A stretch of 26,077 bases of DNA from an uncultured Collinsella sp. (GTDB lineage: Bacteria; Actinomycetota; Coriobacteriia; Coriobacteriales; Coriobacteriaceae): assembly GCA_900755685.1 (NCBI GenBank), contig CAAEHI010000021.1, positions 1 to 26,077 of the forward strand, in the 5' to 3' direction. Made by a program: the position numbers and the translations under genes. The notes beneath the pieces are model-generated. The model was not told where the DNA came from and made no database searches. It saw nothing but the letters and a program-made list of their open reading frames with translations. Shown here piece after piece: positions 14,343 to 22,646 of the stretch (position 1 is its first letter; each line of letters begins with the position of its first letter).

Positions 14343-17120
14343 ATGGCACAGGAATTCACTTTTACCGTTAACGGCGTCGAGCGCACGACGACCCAAAACA
14401 AACCGCTGCTGCGCTACCTGCGCGACGACCTGCACATTCACTCCGCCAAGGACGGCTGCTCCGAGGGCGCCTGCGGTACCTGCACCATCCATGTGGACGG
14501 TGCGGCTGTCAAGGCGTGCGTGCTGACCACCGCTCTTGCCGCCGGTCGCAACATCGTGACCGTCGAGGGCCTGCCCGAGGACGTGCGCGAGGCCTTTGTG
14601 TACGCCTTTGGCGCCGTGGGCGCCGTGCAGTGCGGGTTTTGCATTCCCGGCATGGTCATGGCGGGTGCAGCGCTCATCGCCGAGGACCCCGAGCCCACCG
14701 AGGAGCAGATCAAGTACGCCATTCGCGGTAACGTGTGCCGCTGCACCGGCTACAAAAAGATTATCGAGGGCATCTCGCTGGCCGCTGCGGTGCTCCGCGG
14801 CGAAAAGCAGATTGACGAGGACCTGGAGCGCGGCGACGACTACGGCGTGGGCAAGCGCGCCTTCCGTATCGACGTGCGCAAGAAGGTGCTCGGCGAGGGC
14901 AAGTATCCCGACGACATCGACGAGCTTGATCAGCCGGGCCTGACCTATGCCAGCGCCGTGCGCTCCAAGTATCCGCGCGCCCGCGTGCTCTCCATCGACA
15001 CCTCCAAGGCCGAGGCCCTGCCCGGTGTGGTGGGCATCCTGCGCGCCGAGGACGTGCCGGTCAACCAGGTCGGCCACCTTATCCAGGACTGGGATGTCAT
15101 GATCGCCCAGGGCGATATCACCCGCTGCGTGGGCGATGCCATCGTGCTGGTGGTTGCCGAGGACGAGGCGACACTCGAGAAGGCCAAGAAGCTCGTAAAG
15201 ATCGATTACGAGCCGCTGGAGCCCGTGCGTAACATTGTCGAGGCCAAGGCTGCCGACGCCCCGCGCCTGCACGACAGCTTCTTTGCCTTTGGCAACACGG
15301 TGGAGCTCAAGGACAACGTGTGCCAGAGCCGTCACGTGACGCGCGGCGACGCCGCCAAGGCGCTTGCGGAGAGCGCGTTCACCGTGACGCAGCGCTTTAC
15401 CACGCCCTTTACCGAGCACGCCTTCTTGGAGCCCGAGTGCGCCGTTGCCTTCCCGTACAAGAACGGCGTCAAGGTGCAGTCGACCGACCAGGGTGCCTAC
15501 GATACGCGCAAAGAGTGCGCCCACATGTTTGGCTGGGACAACGAGCCCGAGCGCGTGGTCGTCGAGACCATGCTCGTGGGCGGCGGCTTTGGCGGTAAGG
15601 AGGACGTGTCCATCCAGCACTTGGCCGCGCTCGCCGCATATAAGTTCCAGCGTCCTGTGAAGTGCAAGCTCACGCGTGCCGAGTCGCTCGCGTTCCATCC
15701 CAAGCGCCATGCCATGGACGGTACCTTTACGCTGGGCTGCGACGCCGAGGGCAACTTTACCGGTCTGGACTGCGAGATCAACTTTGACACCGGCGCCTAC
15801 GCGTCGCTGTGCGGCCCGGTGCTCGAGCGCGCCTGCACGCATGCCGTCGGCCCCTACAAGTACCAGAACACCGACATTCGCGGTTTTGGCTACTACACCA
15901 ACAACCCGCCCGCCGGCGCGTACCGCGGCTTTGGCGTTTGCCAGTCCGAGTTTGCGCTCGAGAGCCTGATCGACTTGCTGGCAGAGAAGGTCGGCCTGGA
16001 CCCGTGGGAGATTCGTTACCGTAATGCCATCGAGCCGGGCGAGGTTCTGCCCAACGGCCAGATCGCCGACTGCTCCACGGCGCTTAAGGAGACGCTGCTC
16101 GAGGTCAAGGATGCCTACTACGCGCATCCCGGACACGCTGGCATCGCCTGCGCCATGAAGAACGCCGGCGTGGGCGTGGGCCTGCCCGATGCCGGCCGCT
16201 GTAAGATTCGCGTCGAGAACGGCGTGGCCGTGGTCTATGCCGCCACGTCCGACATCGGCCAGGGCTGCAACACCGTCTTTTTGCAGGACGTTGCCGAGGC
16301 ATGCGGTCTGCCGCTTCGCTACATTGCCAACGGTGAGTGCTCCACCGAGAACGCTCCCGACTCCGGTACCACGTCTGGTTCGCGTCAGACGGTCGTGACC
16401 GGCGAGGCCGTGCGCGGTGCCGCCTTCCTGCTGCGCGATGCCATGCTTGACATCGAGGCCGGCAAGTCTGCGCCCGCCGCTCCCGTGAGTGCGCATGGCG
16501 ACGGCGTCAAGATCGAGTATGACGACGGTCACGCCTATCAGCTGCGCACACAGGAACTCGTCGCCGGCCAGGGTATGCATCCTCAGGATCCCGCGGCCGC
16601 CATCAAGGCGCTCGAGGGATGCGAGTTTGGCTACGTGTACCTGGAGCCGACCGACAAGCTGGGCGCTGACGTTCCCAACCCCAAGAGCCACATCTGCTAC
16701 GGCTTTGCCACGCATGTGGTCATTTTGGATGATGACGGCCGCGTGAGCGAGGTCTATGCCGCGCACGATTCCGGCAAGGTGGTCAACCCCATCTCCATCC
16801 AGGGTCAGATTGAAGGCGGCGTGCTCATGGGTATGGGCTATGCGCTTACCGAGGACTGGCCGCTCAAGGACTGCGTACCCCAGGCAAGGTACGGTACGCT
16901 CGGGTTGTTCCGTGCGCCCGAGATTCCGGATATCCACGCCATTTACGTGGAGAAGGACGAGCTGCTGCCTGTGGCGTACGGCGGCAAGGGCATCGGCGAG
17001 ATCGCAACGATCCCCACGGCGCCCGCCGTACAGAACGCCTACCGCGCGTTTGACGGCAAGCTGCGTCCAAATCTGCCCATGGTGGATACGCCCTACAGCC
17101 GCGCTCGTCACCGCGGTTAG
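14343..17120 (+). CDS. xdhD: XdhD-like molybdenum hydroxylase (fused [2Fe-2S] and Mo-binding domains)
   Basis: A 925-residue xanthine-dehydrogenase-family protein, similar in layout to E. coli XdhD (about 950 residues). Residues 1-150 carry two [2Fe-2S] clusters: C39, C44, C47 and C59, then C97, C100, C132 and C134. The molybdopterin domains follow, with G-G-G-F-G-G-K-E near 413-420, the substrate-site G-A-Y-R-G-F-G near 524-530 and the catalytic-glutamate motif G-K-G-I-G-E near 881-886. The FAD domain of classical xanthine dehydrogenase is absent, and no separate FAD subunit lies next to it. It is the last gene of arm 1, 12 bp after the ferredoxin gene and 70 bp before a strong terminator. 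It likely hydroxylates or dehydroxylates a purine ring; direction and substrate are inferred. MocA in arm 2 would supply its cofactor. Confidence 0.93.
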   Translation: MAQEFTFTVNGVERTTTQNKPLLRYLRDDLHIHSAKDGCSEGACGTCTIHVDGAAVKACVLTTALAAGRNIVTVEGLPEDVREAFVYAFGAVGAVQCGFCIPGMVMAGAALIAEDPEPTEEQIKYAIRGNVCRCTGYKKIIEGISLAAAVLRGEKQIDEDLERGDDYGVGKRAFRIDVRKKVLGEGKYPDDIDELDQPGLTYASAVRSKYPRARVLSIDTSKAEALPGVVGILRAEDVPVNQVGHLIQDWDVMIAQGDITRCVGDAIVLVVAEDEATLEKAKKLVKIDYEPLEPVRNIVEAKAADAPRLHDSFFAFGNTVELKDNVCQSRHVTRGDAAKALAESAFTVTQRFTTPFTEHAFLEPECAVAFPYKNGVKVQSTDQGAYDTRKECAHMFGWDNEPERVVVETMLVGGGFGGKEDVSIQHLAALAAYKFQRPVKCKLTRAESLAFHPKRHAMDGTFTLGCDAEGNFTGLDCEINFDTGAYASLCGPVLERACTHAVGPYKYQNTDIRGFGYYTNNPPAGAYRGFGVCQSEFALESLIDLLAEKVGLDPWEIRYRNAIEPGEVLPNGQIADCSTALKETLLEVKDAYYAHPGHAGIACAMKNAGVGVGLPDAGRCKIRVENGVAVVYAATSDIGQGCNTVFLQDVAEACGLPLRYIANGECSTENAPDSGTTSGSRQTVVTGEAVRGAAFLLRDAMLDIEAGKSAPAAPVSAHGDGVKIEYDDGHAYQLRTQELVAGQGMHPQDPAAAIKALEGCEFGYVYLEPTDKLGADVPNPKSHICYGFATHVVILDDDGRVSEVYAAHDSGKVVNPISIQGQIEGGVLMGMGYALTEDWPLKDCVPQARYGTLGLFRAPEIPDIHAIYVEKDELLPVAYGGKGIGEIATIPTAPAVQNAYRAFDGKLRPNLPMVDTPYSRARHRG

Positions 17121-17126
17121 GTTAGG

Positions 17127-17160
17127 GCGCGGACAGTCATTGCTGATGGGCTGTTCGCGC
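17127..17160 (+). other. Hairpin just after xdhD
   Basis: GCGCGGACAG (17127-17136) pairs with CTGTTCGCGC (17151-17160) over 10 bp including one G-U. It lies 6 bp after the stop codon and upstream of the true terminator, and could protect the 3' end. Confidence 0.4.
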
Positions 17161-17189
17161 TGAGCATCAACTACATACGCTGCGCCTTT

Positions 17190-17225
17190 GGCCCCGGCTC
17201 CATCGCGAGCCGGGGCCTTTTGTTT
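17190..17225 (+). terminator. Rho-independent terminator of arm 1
   Basis: GGCCCCGGCT (17190-17199) pairs perfectly with AGCCGGGGCC (17208-17217) around an 8-nt loop and is followed by TTTTGTTTGG. This clearly closes the permease-to-xdhD operon. Confidence 0.9.
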
Positions 17226-17300
17226 GGAGCGGAGGCCGCGTCTCGAAACGGGTCGTGCTTTCCTTTTGAGCCTCGGGACTGCGGACGATTTCTTGGAGCG

Positions 17301-17600
17301 TTACGCGGCCCTTCCCAGTGCGGCGCGGAACTCGGCCGGCGTGCGGCCGCCGAGCGCATCGCTGCGCCTCTCCGTATTGTATCGGCCGATCCAGCCCCCG
17401 AGCTCCTCGATGAAGCGGGCGGGGGTCCAGCCCGACCAGTCCCTGCCGTGCCAGAACTCCCTCTTGAGCAGGCCGAGGAAGCCCTCCATCGCCGCGTTGT
17501 CCGGGCTGCAGCCCTTGGCGGACATGCTCCTGGCGAGGCCGTGCCCCTCGCAGATTGAGATCCGGTCGGGCCAGCGGTACGGAAAAGTGTCGAAATAGGC
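17301..17600 (-). pseudogene. IS3-family transposase (orfB) C-terminal remnant
   Basis: The minus-strand frame ending at 17301 encodes the end of an integrase-core transposase. It includes S-M-S-A-K-G-C-S-P-D-N-A-A-M-E-G-F (with the third acidic residue of the DDE triad, E, near the start of helix E-G-F-L-G-L-L-K-R-E-F), then W-I-G-R-Y-N-T-E-R-R-S-D-A-L-G-G-R-T-P-A-E-F-R. Similarity continues upstream of the ATG at 17525 as I-S-I-C-E-G-H-G-L-A-R-S and fades at about 17580, where a different repeat sequence begins. The first two catalytic aspartates and the rest of the gene (over 200 residues) are missing, so it is not functional. It records a former insertion between the two purine operons. 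Confidence 0.75.
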
Positions 17601-17661
17601 ACCTTAAAACTTCGGAAAAGTGTCAAATTCGATAGGAAAATTATCCGGAAAAGTGTGGATG
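17580..17661. repeat. Three direct repeats with 33-bp period
   Basis: CGGAAAAGTGT occurs at 17580, 17613 and 17646, exactly 33 bp apart. The first two copies continue similarly (CGAAAT and CAAAT). Between the second and third lies GATAGGAAAATTATC. The array begins where transposase similarity stops. Multiple short tandem repeats are typical of the ends of IS21-like elements, so this may be the end of a second, lost element (inference). Confidence 0.55.
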
Positions 17662-17726
17662 GATGACAAAACAGCACTTAGAAGCCGGTGCTGGATGCGG
17701 GATCTTGCGGCCGCCTTCAGCCCTCG

Positions 17727-18713
17727 CTACTCGTCGTCCCCGTCGTTGGGGTCGCCCTTGAGGGTGTTGATGTCCAGGTACTGGTTGTCGTCCTCTTTTT
17801 GCTGGGTCTCCGACTCCGCTTGGGTGGGGCCGGAGAACAGCCGGAATCCCTCAAACGCAATGACGCCGAGCAGGGCAATGACAATGGCGATAAAGGCAAC
17901 CTTGACTGCTTGCGGAAATTCCGAGAAACGCAGCGCCTTTTCCTCGGCGTAATAATCGGCGAAGCGCTCTTCGCCCGTGCTTTTGGTATACGCCGGCGCG
18001 GACGCGGCCTCCGGGTCATATTCCGGCGCAGGCGTGGCGGCGTACGGATCGTTGAGATAATCGCTTGATGCGGTGCCATAACCCTCGGTCTCGATGCGAC
18101 CATTGCCAGCATAGTCATCGGAATAATCGGAATATGCTGCACCGCCCTCATAGTCCACGGCGCTCGTGTTGGTGGCAAAAAGCGGGTTAACTGGAACGTC
18201 GAGCGCCGGCATGCCGGTAGAGGTCTCATCCAGATCGGCTGTGGCCCAGGAATCGTAGGCAACCTGATGGGCAACGGGCTCGTCGAGCCTTGCGATCGGA
18301 GGCTTGCGTGCCGCAGGAACAGGCAACTGCTGGGCGCTGTACATAACGGTGCTGTCGGCCGATTTGCCCTGCGTCGCTGCAGCGAGAAATGCCGCGGTCT
18401 CGGACGGGTCGCTTGCGGGGCGGGGAGCGGTCGTGGGCGCCGAAGTGGGTGCGGGCGTAGGCGCGGGCGTCGAAACAGGCGACTGCGCAGGAGTCGGCGC
18501 AGGTGCGGACTTAGGCGCAAGTGCGGGATTGGGGCTTGACGGGCGAGCCCCGCCGCCCATGAGTTCGTCGGCGGTCCACGGGCGATCATCCATCACGTCG
18601 TCAAGGCTCAGCGAAAACAGGTCGTCTTCACCCTCATCGAACATGCGGTGCACATGTCCACCAATTGCCGGAATCAATCCGCGACCGGTGCATGATGCCT
18701 TGCTCAACGCCAT
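17727..18713 (-). CDS. Hypothetical Pro/Ala-rich single-pass membrane protein
   Basis: A 328-residue protein I do not recognise. The N-terminal part has an acidic patch (residues about 25-52, rich in D and E with F-S-L-S-L-D-D-V), then a Pro/Ala/Thr/Ser-rich stretch of A-P-T-P-A type repeats (about 58-100). A long low-complexity, Tyr/Asp/Ala-rich linker follows up to about 250. One hydrophobic segment, V-K-V-A-F-I-A-I-V-I-A-L-L-G-V-I-A-F (270-287), is followed by a 35-residue acidic C-terminal tail. With no signal peptide, the N-terminal part is probably cytoplasmic and the tail outside. The start at 18713 has AAAGGATGG upstream. It lies downstream of regulator 2 on the same strand (123-bp gap) but has its own -10-like box. 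There is no clear functional link to the purine genes. Confidence 0.75.
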   Translation of the reverse strand: MALSKASCTGRGLIPAIGGHVHRMFDEGEDDLFSLSLDDVMDDRPWTADELMGGGARPSSPNPALAPKSAPAPTPAQSPVSTPAPTPAPTSAPTTAPRPASDPSETAAFLAAATQGKSADSTVMYSAQQLPVPAARKPPIARLDEPVAHQVAYDSWATADLDETSTGMPALDVPVNPLFATNTSAVDYEGGAAYSDYSDDYAGNGRIETEGYGTASSDYLNDPYAATPAPEYDPEAASAPAYTKSTGEERFADYYAEEKALRFSEFPQAVKVAFIAIVIALLGVIAFEGFRLFSGPTQAESETQQKEDDNQYLDINTLKGDPNDGDDE

Positions 18714-18747
18714 TCTGTTCCATCCTTTCGAAATACTAATGACATCG

Positions 18748-18753
18748 ATTATA
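18748..18753 (-). promoter_or_regulatory. -10 box for the hypothetical membrane protein gene
   Basis: On the minus strand a perfect TATAAT lies 34 bp before the start codon at 18713. The -35 at 17-bp spacing is poor, so the promoter call rests on the -10 alone. Confidence 0.4.
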
Positions 18754-18836
18754 TGGAACTTCCCAAGCGGCTCGGTCTTGGATTCGCGCTTTCCAGAACT
18801 CGCGCCCAAAAGGGGAGGGGCAATCCAGGCGAGTGC

Positions 18837-19490
18837 CTACTTGTCGCCGGCCGCCGCCTTGGCCTCATTGAGGTAGCTATAGAAGCTGTACTTGGAGATG
18901 CCAAAGAACTCGCAGGCGCGCTCGCTCGACTTGGAAATGAGGAAGGCGCCGCGACGGTCGAGGTAGCCAATGGCACGAATGCGCTCGTCTTTGGTCATGA
19001 GTGCCGCGGGCTTGCCCACAAACTGCTCGCACTCGTGCAGCAGGTCCTCGAGCAGGTCGCCGATGTTCTTGGTAATGGGCTCGGGCTCGGTATAGCCCGT
19101 GCCGCCGGTGCCGGTAAAGGCGTCGAGCGAACGCTCAAAAGCCTTCATAAGCGTAATGTCAAAGTTGATGCCCAAAATGCCGACGGGTTTGCCCTCATCG
19201 TTGCGGATAAAGATCGTCGACGATTTGAGCAGCTTACCGTCGGTGGTTTTAGTGAGGTACGGCTCGCGGTCGTGTACATCGGTGGCGCCCTCGTGCATGG
19301 ACTCAAACACGATATGGCTGGGGCCGTCACCCAGTTTGCGCCCGCTGACGTGGCCGTTTTCGATCACTACGATGGAGTGGTCCACGTCCTCGGTCTCCAG
19401 ATCGTGGACGACGACTTCGCAGTTGGGGCCAAATTGGAGCGCCAGACCGTGTGCGAGGCGCTTGTAAAACTCAATCTGTGCGGGGGTCAT
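18837..19490 (-). CDS. YheO-like PAS-HTH transcriptional regulator (arm 2)
   Basis: A 217-residue paralogue of the regulator at 6735-7391. The PAS domain spans about 8-120, with V-V-V-H-D at 26-30, E-N-G-H-V-S-G-R-K at 44-52 and S-S-T-I-F-I-R at 90-96; the last two blocks line up with those of the first regulator. The helix-turn-helix is near 183-210 (E-F-F-G-I-S-K-Y-S-F-Y-S-Y-L). The ATG at 19490 is chosen because GGAAGG lies about 7 bp upstream; an in-frame extension to 19565 lacks a ribosome site. It is divergent from ygeX across 277 bp and likely controls arm 2 (inference). The two regulators may respond to different intermediates or may bind each other's sites. Confidence 0.9.
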   Translation of the reverse strand: MTPAQIEFYKRLAHGLALQFGPNCEVVVHDLETEDVDHSIVVIENGHVSGRKLGDGPSHIVFESMHEGATDVHDREPYLTKTTDGKLLKSSTIFIRNDEGKPVGILGINFDITLMKAFERSLDAFTGTGGTGYTEPEPITKNIGDLLEDLLHECEQFVGKPAALMTKDERIRAIGYLDRRGAFLISKSSERACEFFGISKYSFYSYLNEAKAAAGDK

Positions 19491-19767
19491 GGGTACCTTC
19501 CTAAAAATTAGTTTGGGCTCACTGTGCCATAAACCACACTTGACCGCAAACAAATCCATCAACAAGGCAATTCATGACCGTTCGGCGGCGAAAAAGTACC
19601 GATTACGGCAACAAACAATTCGTTAGGTATGCCAATCAAAAAGTGTGATAGAACATTACTAACAAACTTTTTGTTTGGCATCCACATAAAAGTTCAGCCG
19701 TGTGAATGGGATCGGGCTGAAACGCGTATGCGGGGGCCGGCAAGAGAGGACTTAAGGAGTTCACCGT
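19491..19767. other. Divergent control region between regulator 2 and ygeX
   Basis: These 277 bp are AT-rich. They include an inverted repeat CAAAC-TTTTT-GTTTG (19663-19677) and several AAACAA/CAAAC words on the same strand, candidates for regulator binding. I could not settle on a -35/-10 pair for either direction. The ygeX ribosome site AAGGAG is at 19755-19760. Confidence 0.4.
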
Positions 19768-20982
19768 ATGGCCGATAAGATCCAGTGGGCGGGCAACACG
19801 ATGCCCAAGAGCGATGACAAGCACTTGGGAATCATGAGCCTCGACCACGTGAAGAAGGCCCGCGCCTTCCACCAGTCGTTCCCCCAGTACACCGTCACTC
19901 CGCTTGCCCGCCTGGACGGCCAGGCCGCGCGCCTAGGCCTTTCCAACCTGTGCGTTAAGGACGAGAGCTATCGCTTTGGCCTCAACGCCTTTAAGGTCCT
20001 GGGCGGCTCGTTTGCCATGGCCAACTATATTGCCGACGAGACCGGCAAGGACGTTGCCGACTGCACCTTCGATTACCTGACCTCCGATCAGCTGGCCAAG
20101 GACTTTGGCCAGGCCACCTTCTTTACCGCCACCGACGGCAACCATGGCCGCGGCGTGGCATGGGCTGCCAACAAGCTGGGCCAGAAGGCCGTCGTTCACA
20201 TGCCCAAGGGTTCCACCAAGCCCCGCTTCGATAACATCGCCGCCGAGGGCGCCACGGTGACCATCGAAGAGGTCAACTACGACGAGTGCGTACGCATGGC
20301 CGCCGCCGAGGCCGACGCTTGCGAGCGCGGCGTCATTGTTCAGGACACCGCCTGGGAGGGCTACGAGAAGATCCCGTCCTGGATCATGGAGGGCTACGGC
20401 ACCATGGCTTCCGAGGCTGCCGAGCAGCTGCGCGAGATGGCCATCAACCGCCCGACGCACGTCTTTGTCCAGGCTGGCGTGGGTTCGCTCGCCGGCGCCG
20501 TGGTGGGCTACTTTACCAACCTGTATCCCGATAACCCGCCCACCTTCGTCGTGGTCGAGTGCGCGCCTGCCGCCTGCCTGTACAAGGGCGCTGCCGCCGG
20601 CGACGGCGACCCGCGCATCGTGGACGGTGACATGCCCTCCATCATGGCCGGTCTGTGCTGCGGCGAGCCCAACATTCTGGGCTGGGATATCCTGCGCAAC
20701 CACACCACCGCCTTCGTGTCCTGCCCCGACTGGGTCACCGCTCGCGGCATGCGCACCCTGGGCGCTCCCGAGAAGGGCGACCCGCGCGTCATTTCCGGCG
20801 AGTCCGGCGCTGTGACCACCGGCCTGGTCGAGACCCTCATGCTCGATCCCGAGTACGCTGAGCTCAAGGAACTCATCGGCCTGGACAAGACGAGCTCCGT
20901 GCTCTGCTTCTCCACCGAGGGCGACACGGACCCCGACCAGTATCGCCGTATTGTTTGGGAAGGCGAATATCCCACTTGCTAA
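19768..20982 (+). CDS. ygeX: 2,3-diaminopropionate ammonia-lyase
   Basis: A 404-residue PLP enzyme that converts 2,3-diaminopropionate to pyruvate and two ammonia molecules, through a 2-aminoacrylate intermediate. The PLP lysine is K76 in R-F-G-L-N-A-F-K-V-L-G-G. Two aspartates expected to act in catalysis in this family are visible: D123 in T-A-T-D-G-N-H-G-R-G and D193 in Q-D-T-A-W-E-G-Y. The phosphate-binding glycine loop is A-G-V-G-S-L-A-G-A (236-244). Length matches E. coli YgeX (about 398). It is the first gene of arm 2, with a strong ribosome site, and is followed 74 bp later by ygeY. It is probably the terminal carbon-recovering step of the pathway. Confidence 0.96.
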   Translation: MADKIQWAGNTMPKSDDKHLGIMSLDHVKKARAFHQSFPQYTVTPLARLDGQAARLGLSNLCVKDESYRFGLNAFKVLGGSFAMANYIADETGKDVADCTFDYLTSDQLAKDFGQATFFTATDGNHGRGVAWAANKLGQKAVVHMPKGSTKPRFDNIAAEGATVTIEEVNYDECVRMAAAEADACERGVIVQDTAWEGYEKIPSWIMEGYGTMASEAAEQLREMAINRPTHVFVQAGVGSLAGAVVGYFTNLYPDNPPTFVVVECAPAACLYKGAAAGDGDPRIVDGDMPSIMAGLCCGEPNILGWDILRNHTTAFVSCPDWVTARGMRTLGAPEKGDPRVISGESGAVTTGLVETLMLDPEYAELKELIGLDKTSSVLCFSTEGDTDPDQYRRIVWEGEYPTC

Positions 20983-21056
20983 TCGTTGGGGCGGAGTAAA
21001 TAGGTATCGCTCCGCCACCTCACAGGTAGATTCCTTCGTTTGAAAGGTTATGAACA

Positions 21057-22442
21057 ATGGCTAAAGAACTCGATTTCGACGCTATCAAGGCTGCTGCTGA
21101 GTCCCATCGTGCTGATATGACTCGCTTCCTGCGCGCTATGATCTCTCACCCCTCTGAGTCTTGTGAGGAGGGCGAGGTTGTCGCTTGCATTAAGGCCGAG
21201 ATGGAGAGCCTTGGCTATGACGAGGTCAAGGTCGACGGCCTGGGCAACGTCATGGGCTTTATGGGCGAGGGCGACAAGATCATCGCCATCGACTCCCACA
21301 TCGACACCGTCGGTATCGGCAACATCGAGAACTGGGATGCCGATCCCTACGAGGGCTACGAGACCGACGAGATCATCTACGGCCGCGGCGGCTCCGACCA
21401 GGAGGGTGGCATGGCTTCTGCTACCTACGCTGCCAAGATGATGAAGGACATGGGCCTCATCCCCGAGGGCTACAAGATCATGGTCGTCGGCACCGTCCAG
21501 GAAGAGGACTGCGACGGCATGTGCTGGCAGTACATCTACAACAAGGACGGCATTAAGCCCGAGTTCGTCATTTCCACCGAGCCCACCGACGGCGGCATCT
21601 ATCGCGGTCACCGCGGCCGCATGGAGATCCGCGTCGACGTTCACGGCACCTCCTGCCACGGCTCCGCTCCCGACCGCGGCGACAACGCCATCTACAAGAT
21701 GGCCGACATCATCGCCGACGTCCGCGCCCTCAACAACAACGGCTGCGACGAGTCGACCGACATCAAGGGCCTCGTCAAGATGCTCGACCCCAAGTACAAC
21801 CCCGAGCACTTCGAGGACGCCCGCTTCCTGGGCCGCGGCACCTGCACCGTCAGCCAGATCTTCTACACCAGCCCCAGCCGTTGCGCCGTGGCCGACTCCT
21901 GCGCCATCTCCATCGACCGTCGTATGACCGCCGGTGAGACCTGGGAGTCCTGCCTGGACGAGATCCGCAACCTGCCGGCCGCCAAGAAGTACGGCGACGA
22001 CGTGAAGGTCTCCATGTACATGTACGACCGTCCGTCCTGGACCGGCGAGGTCTACGAGACCGAGGCTTACTTCCCCACGTGGATCAACAAGGAGACCGCT
22101 CCGCACGTCAAGGCCCTCGTCGACGCCCACAAGGCCATGTTCGGTGACGAGCGCATCGGCTGCGAGCCCAGCATGGACAAGCGCACCGGTCGTCCGCTGT
22201 GCGACAAGTGGACCTTCTCCACGAACTGCGTTTCCATCCAGGGCCGCTATGGCATCCCCTGCGTCGGCTTTGGCCCGGGTGCCGAGTCTCAGGCTCACGC
22301 TCCCAACGAGGTCACCTACAAGGATGACCTGGTCACCGCTGCCGCCATGTATGTGGCTGCCCTGAACCTCTACGATCCGAGCCAGGCCGATGGCGACGCC
22401 ACCGTGTTCCGCGCCGGTCTGACCAACAACAAGATCGATTAG
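21057..22442 (+). CDS. ygeY: YgeY-family M20-type metallohydrolase (selenium-metabolism-linked)
   Basis: A 461-residue amidohydrolase/peptidase of the M20/DapE/ArgE superfamily. Metal-site residues are visible: H81 and D83 in D-S-H-I-D-T-V, D114 in G-R-G-G-S-D-Q-E-G-G, and E149-E150 in V-G-T-V-Q-E-E-D. A late histidine is in G-P-G-A-E-S-Q-A-H-A-P-N-E. The superfamily hydrolyses N-acyl, N-carbamoyl or peptide amide bonds; for YgeY a ureido/amide intermediate of purine breakdown is likely but unproved. The ATG at 21057 follows GAAAGG; an ATG 7 bp earlier is out of frame and stops after four codons. Codons are strongly C-ending, which suggests high expression. It lies between ygeX and ygeW as in other purine loci, though in a different order from E. 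coli. Confidence 0.93.
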   Translation: MAKELDFDAIKAAAESHRADMTRFLRAMISHPSESCEEGEVVACIKAEMESLGYDEVKVDGLGNVMGFMGEGDKIIAIDSHIDTVGIGNIENWDADPYEGYETDEIIYGRGGSDQEGGMASATYAAKMMKDMGLIPEGYKIMVVGTVQEEDCDGMCWQYIYNKDGIKPEFVISTEPTDGGIYRGHRGRMEIRVDVHGTSCHGSAPDRGDNAIYKMADIIADVRALNNNGCDESTDIKGLVKMLDPKYNPEHFEDARFLGRGTCTVSQIFYTSPSRCAVADSCAISIDRRMTAGETWESCLDEIRNLPAAKKYGDDVKVSMYMYDRPSWTGEVYETEAYFPTWINKETAPHVKALVDAHKAMFGDERIGCEPSMDKRTGRPLCDKWTFSTNCVSIQGRYGIPCVGFGPGAESQAHAPNEVTYKDDLVTAAAMYVAALNLYDPSQADGDATVFRAGLTNNKID

Positions 22443-22646
22443 TCCCATTCCTTGATCTTGTTGAGCCGGGGGCCGCTCGTGTCCCCGGCACCCCCCCCTG
22501 TTGACTTGGGGCCCGCGGTCGTTATCTCCCATGCTTCCTCGACGGTGGCGGGTCCTCGTCATAGTGCTCTGCATGTTCTAGCCACACGCGCATGCCGGAG
22601 CACATCTACTCTTTGCGATTGTTTCACCTTCAGAAAGGACATTTAC
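22443..22646. other. Intercistronic region ygeY-ygeW with hairpins and a C8 run
   Basis: These 204 bp contain GCCGGGG...CCCCGGC (22464-22489), followed by eight C residues (22491-22498). A longer stem pairs TGCTC-T-GCATG (22565-22575) with CATGC-CG-GAGCA (22591-22602). None has a U-tract. The ygeW ribosome site AGAAAGGA is at about 22632-22639. No gene is seen. Confidence 0.45.

Noticed and set aside
13815..17111. A second open frame of about 1100 codons on the minus strand, opposite the ferredoxin and xdhD genes
   Set aside because: Same explanation: an antisense shadow of a GC-rich gene, with no recognisable motifs or ribosome site.
17301..17525. A functional small transposase gene
   Set aside because: Only the last part of the integrase core is present. 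Two of the three catalytic acidic residues and the N-terminal region are missing.
22491..22498. Phase-variable homopolymer inside a gene
   Set aside because: The C8 run lies in an intergenic region, so it cannot shift a reading frame. It is kept only as a low-interest leader observation.
22452..22646. N-terminal extension of ygeW from 22452
   Set aside because: No ribosome site, Pro/Ser-rich non-homologous translation and overlap with hairpins. The start at 22647 has a good site and matches the family.
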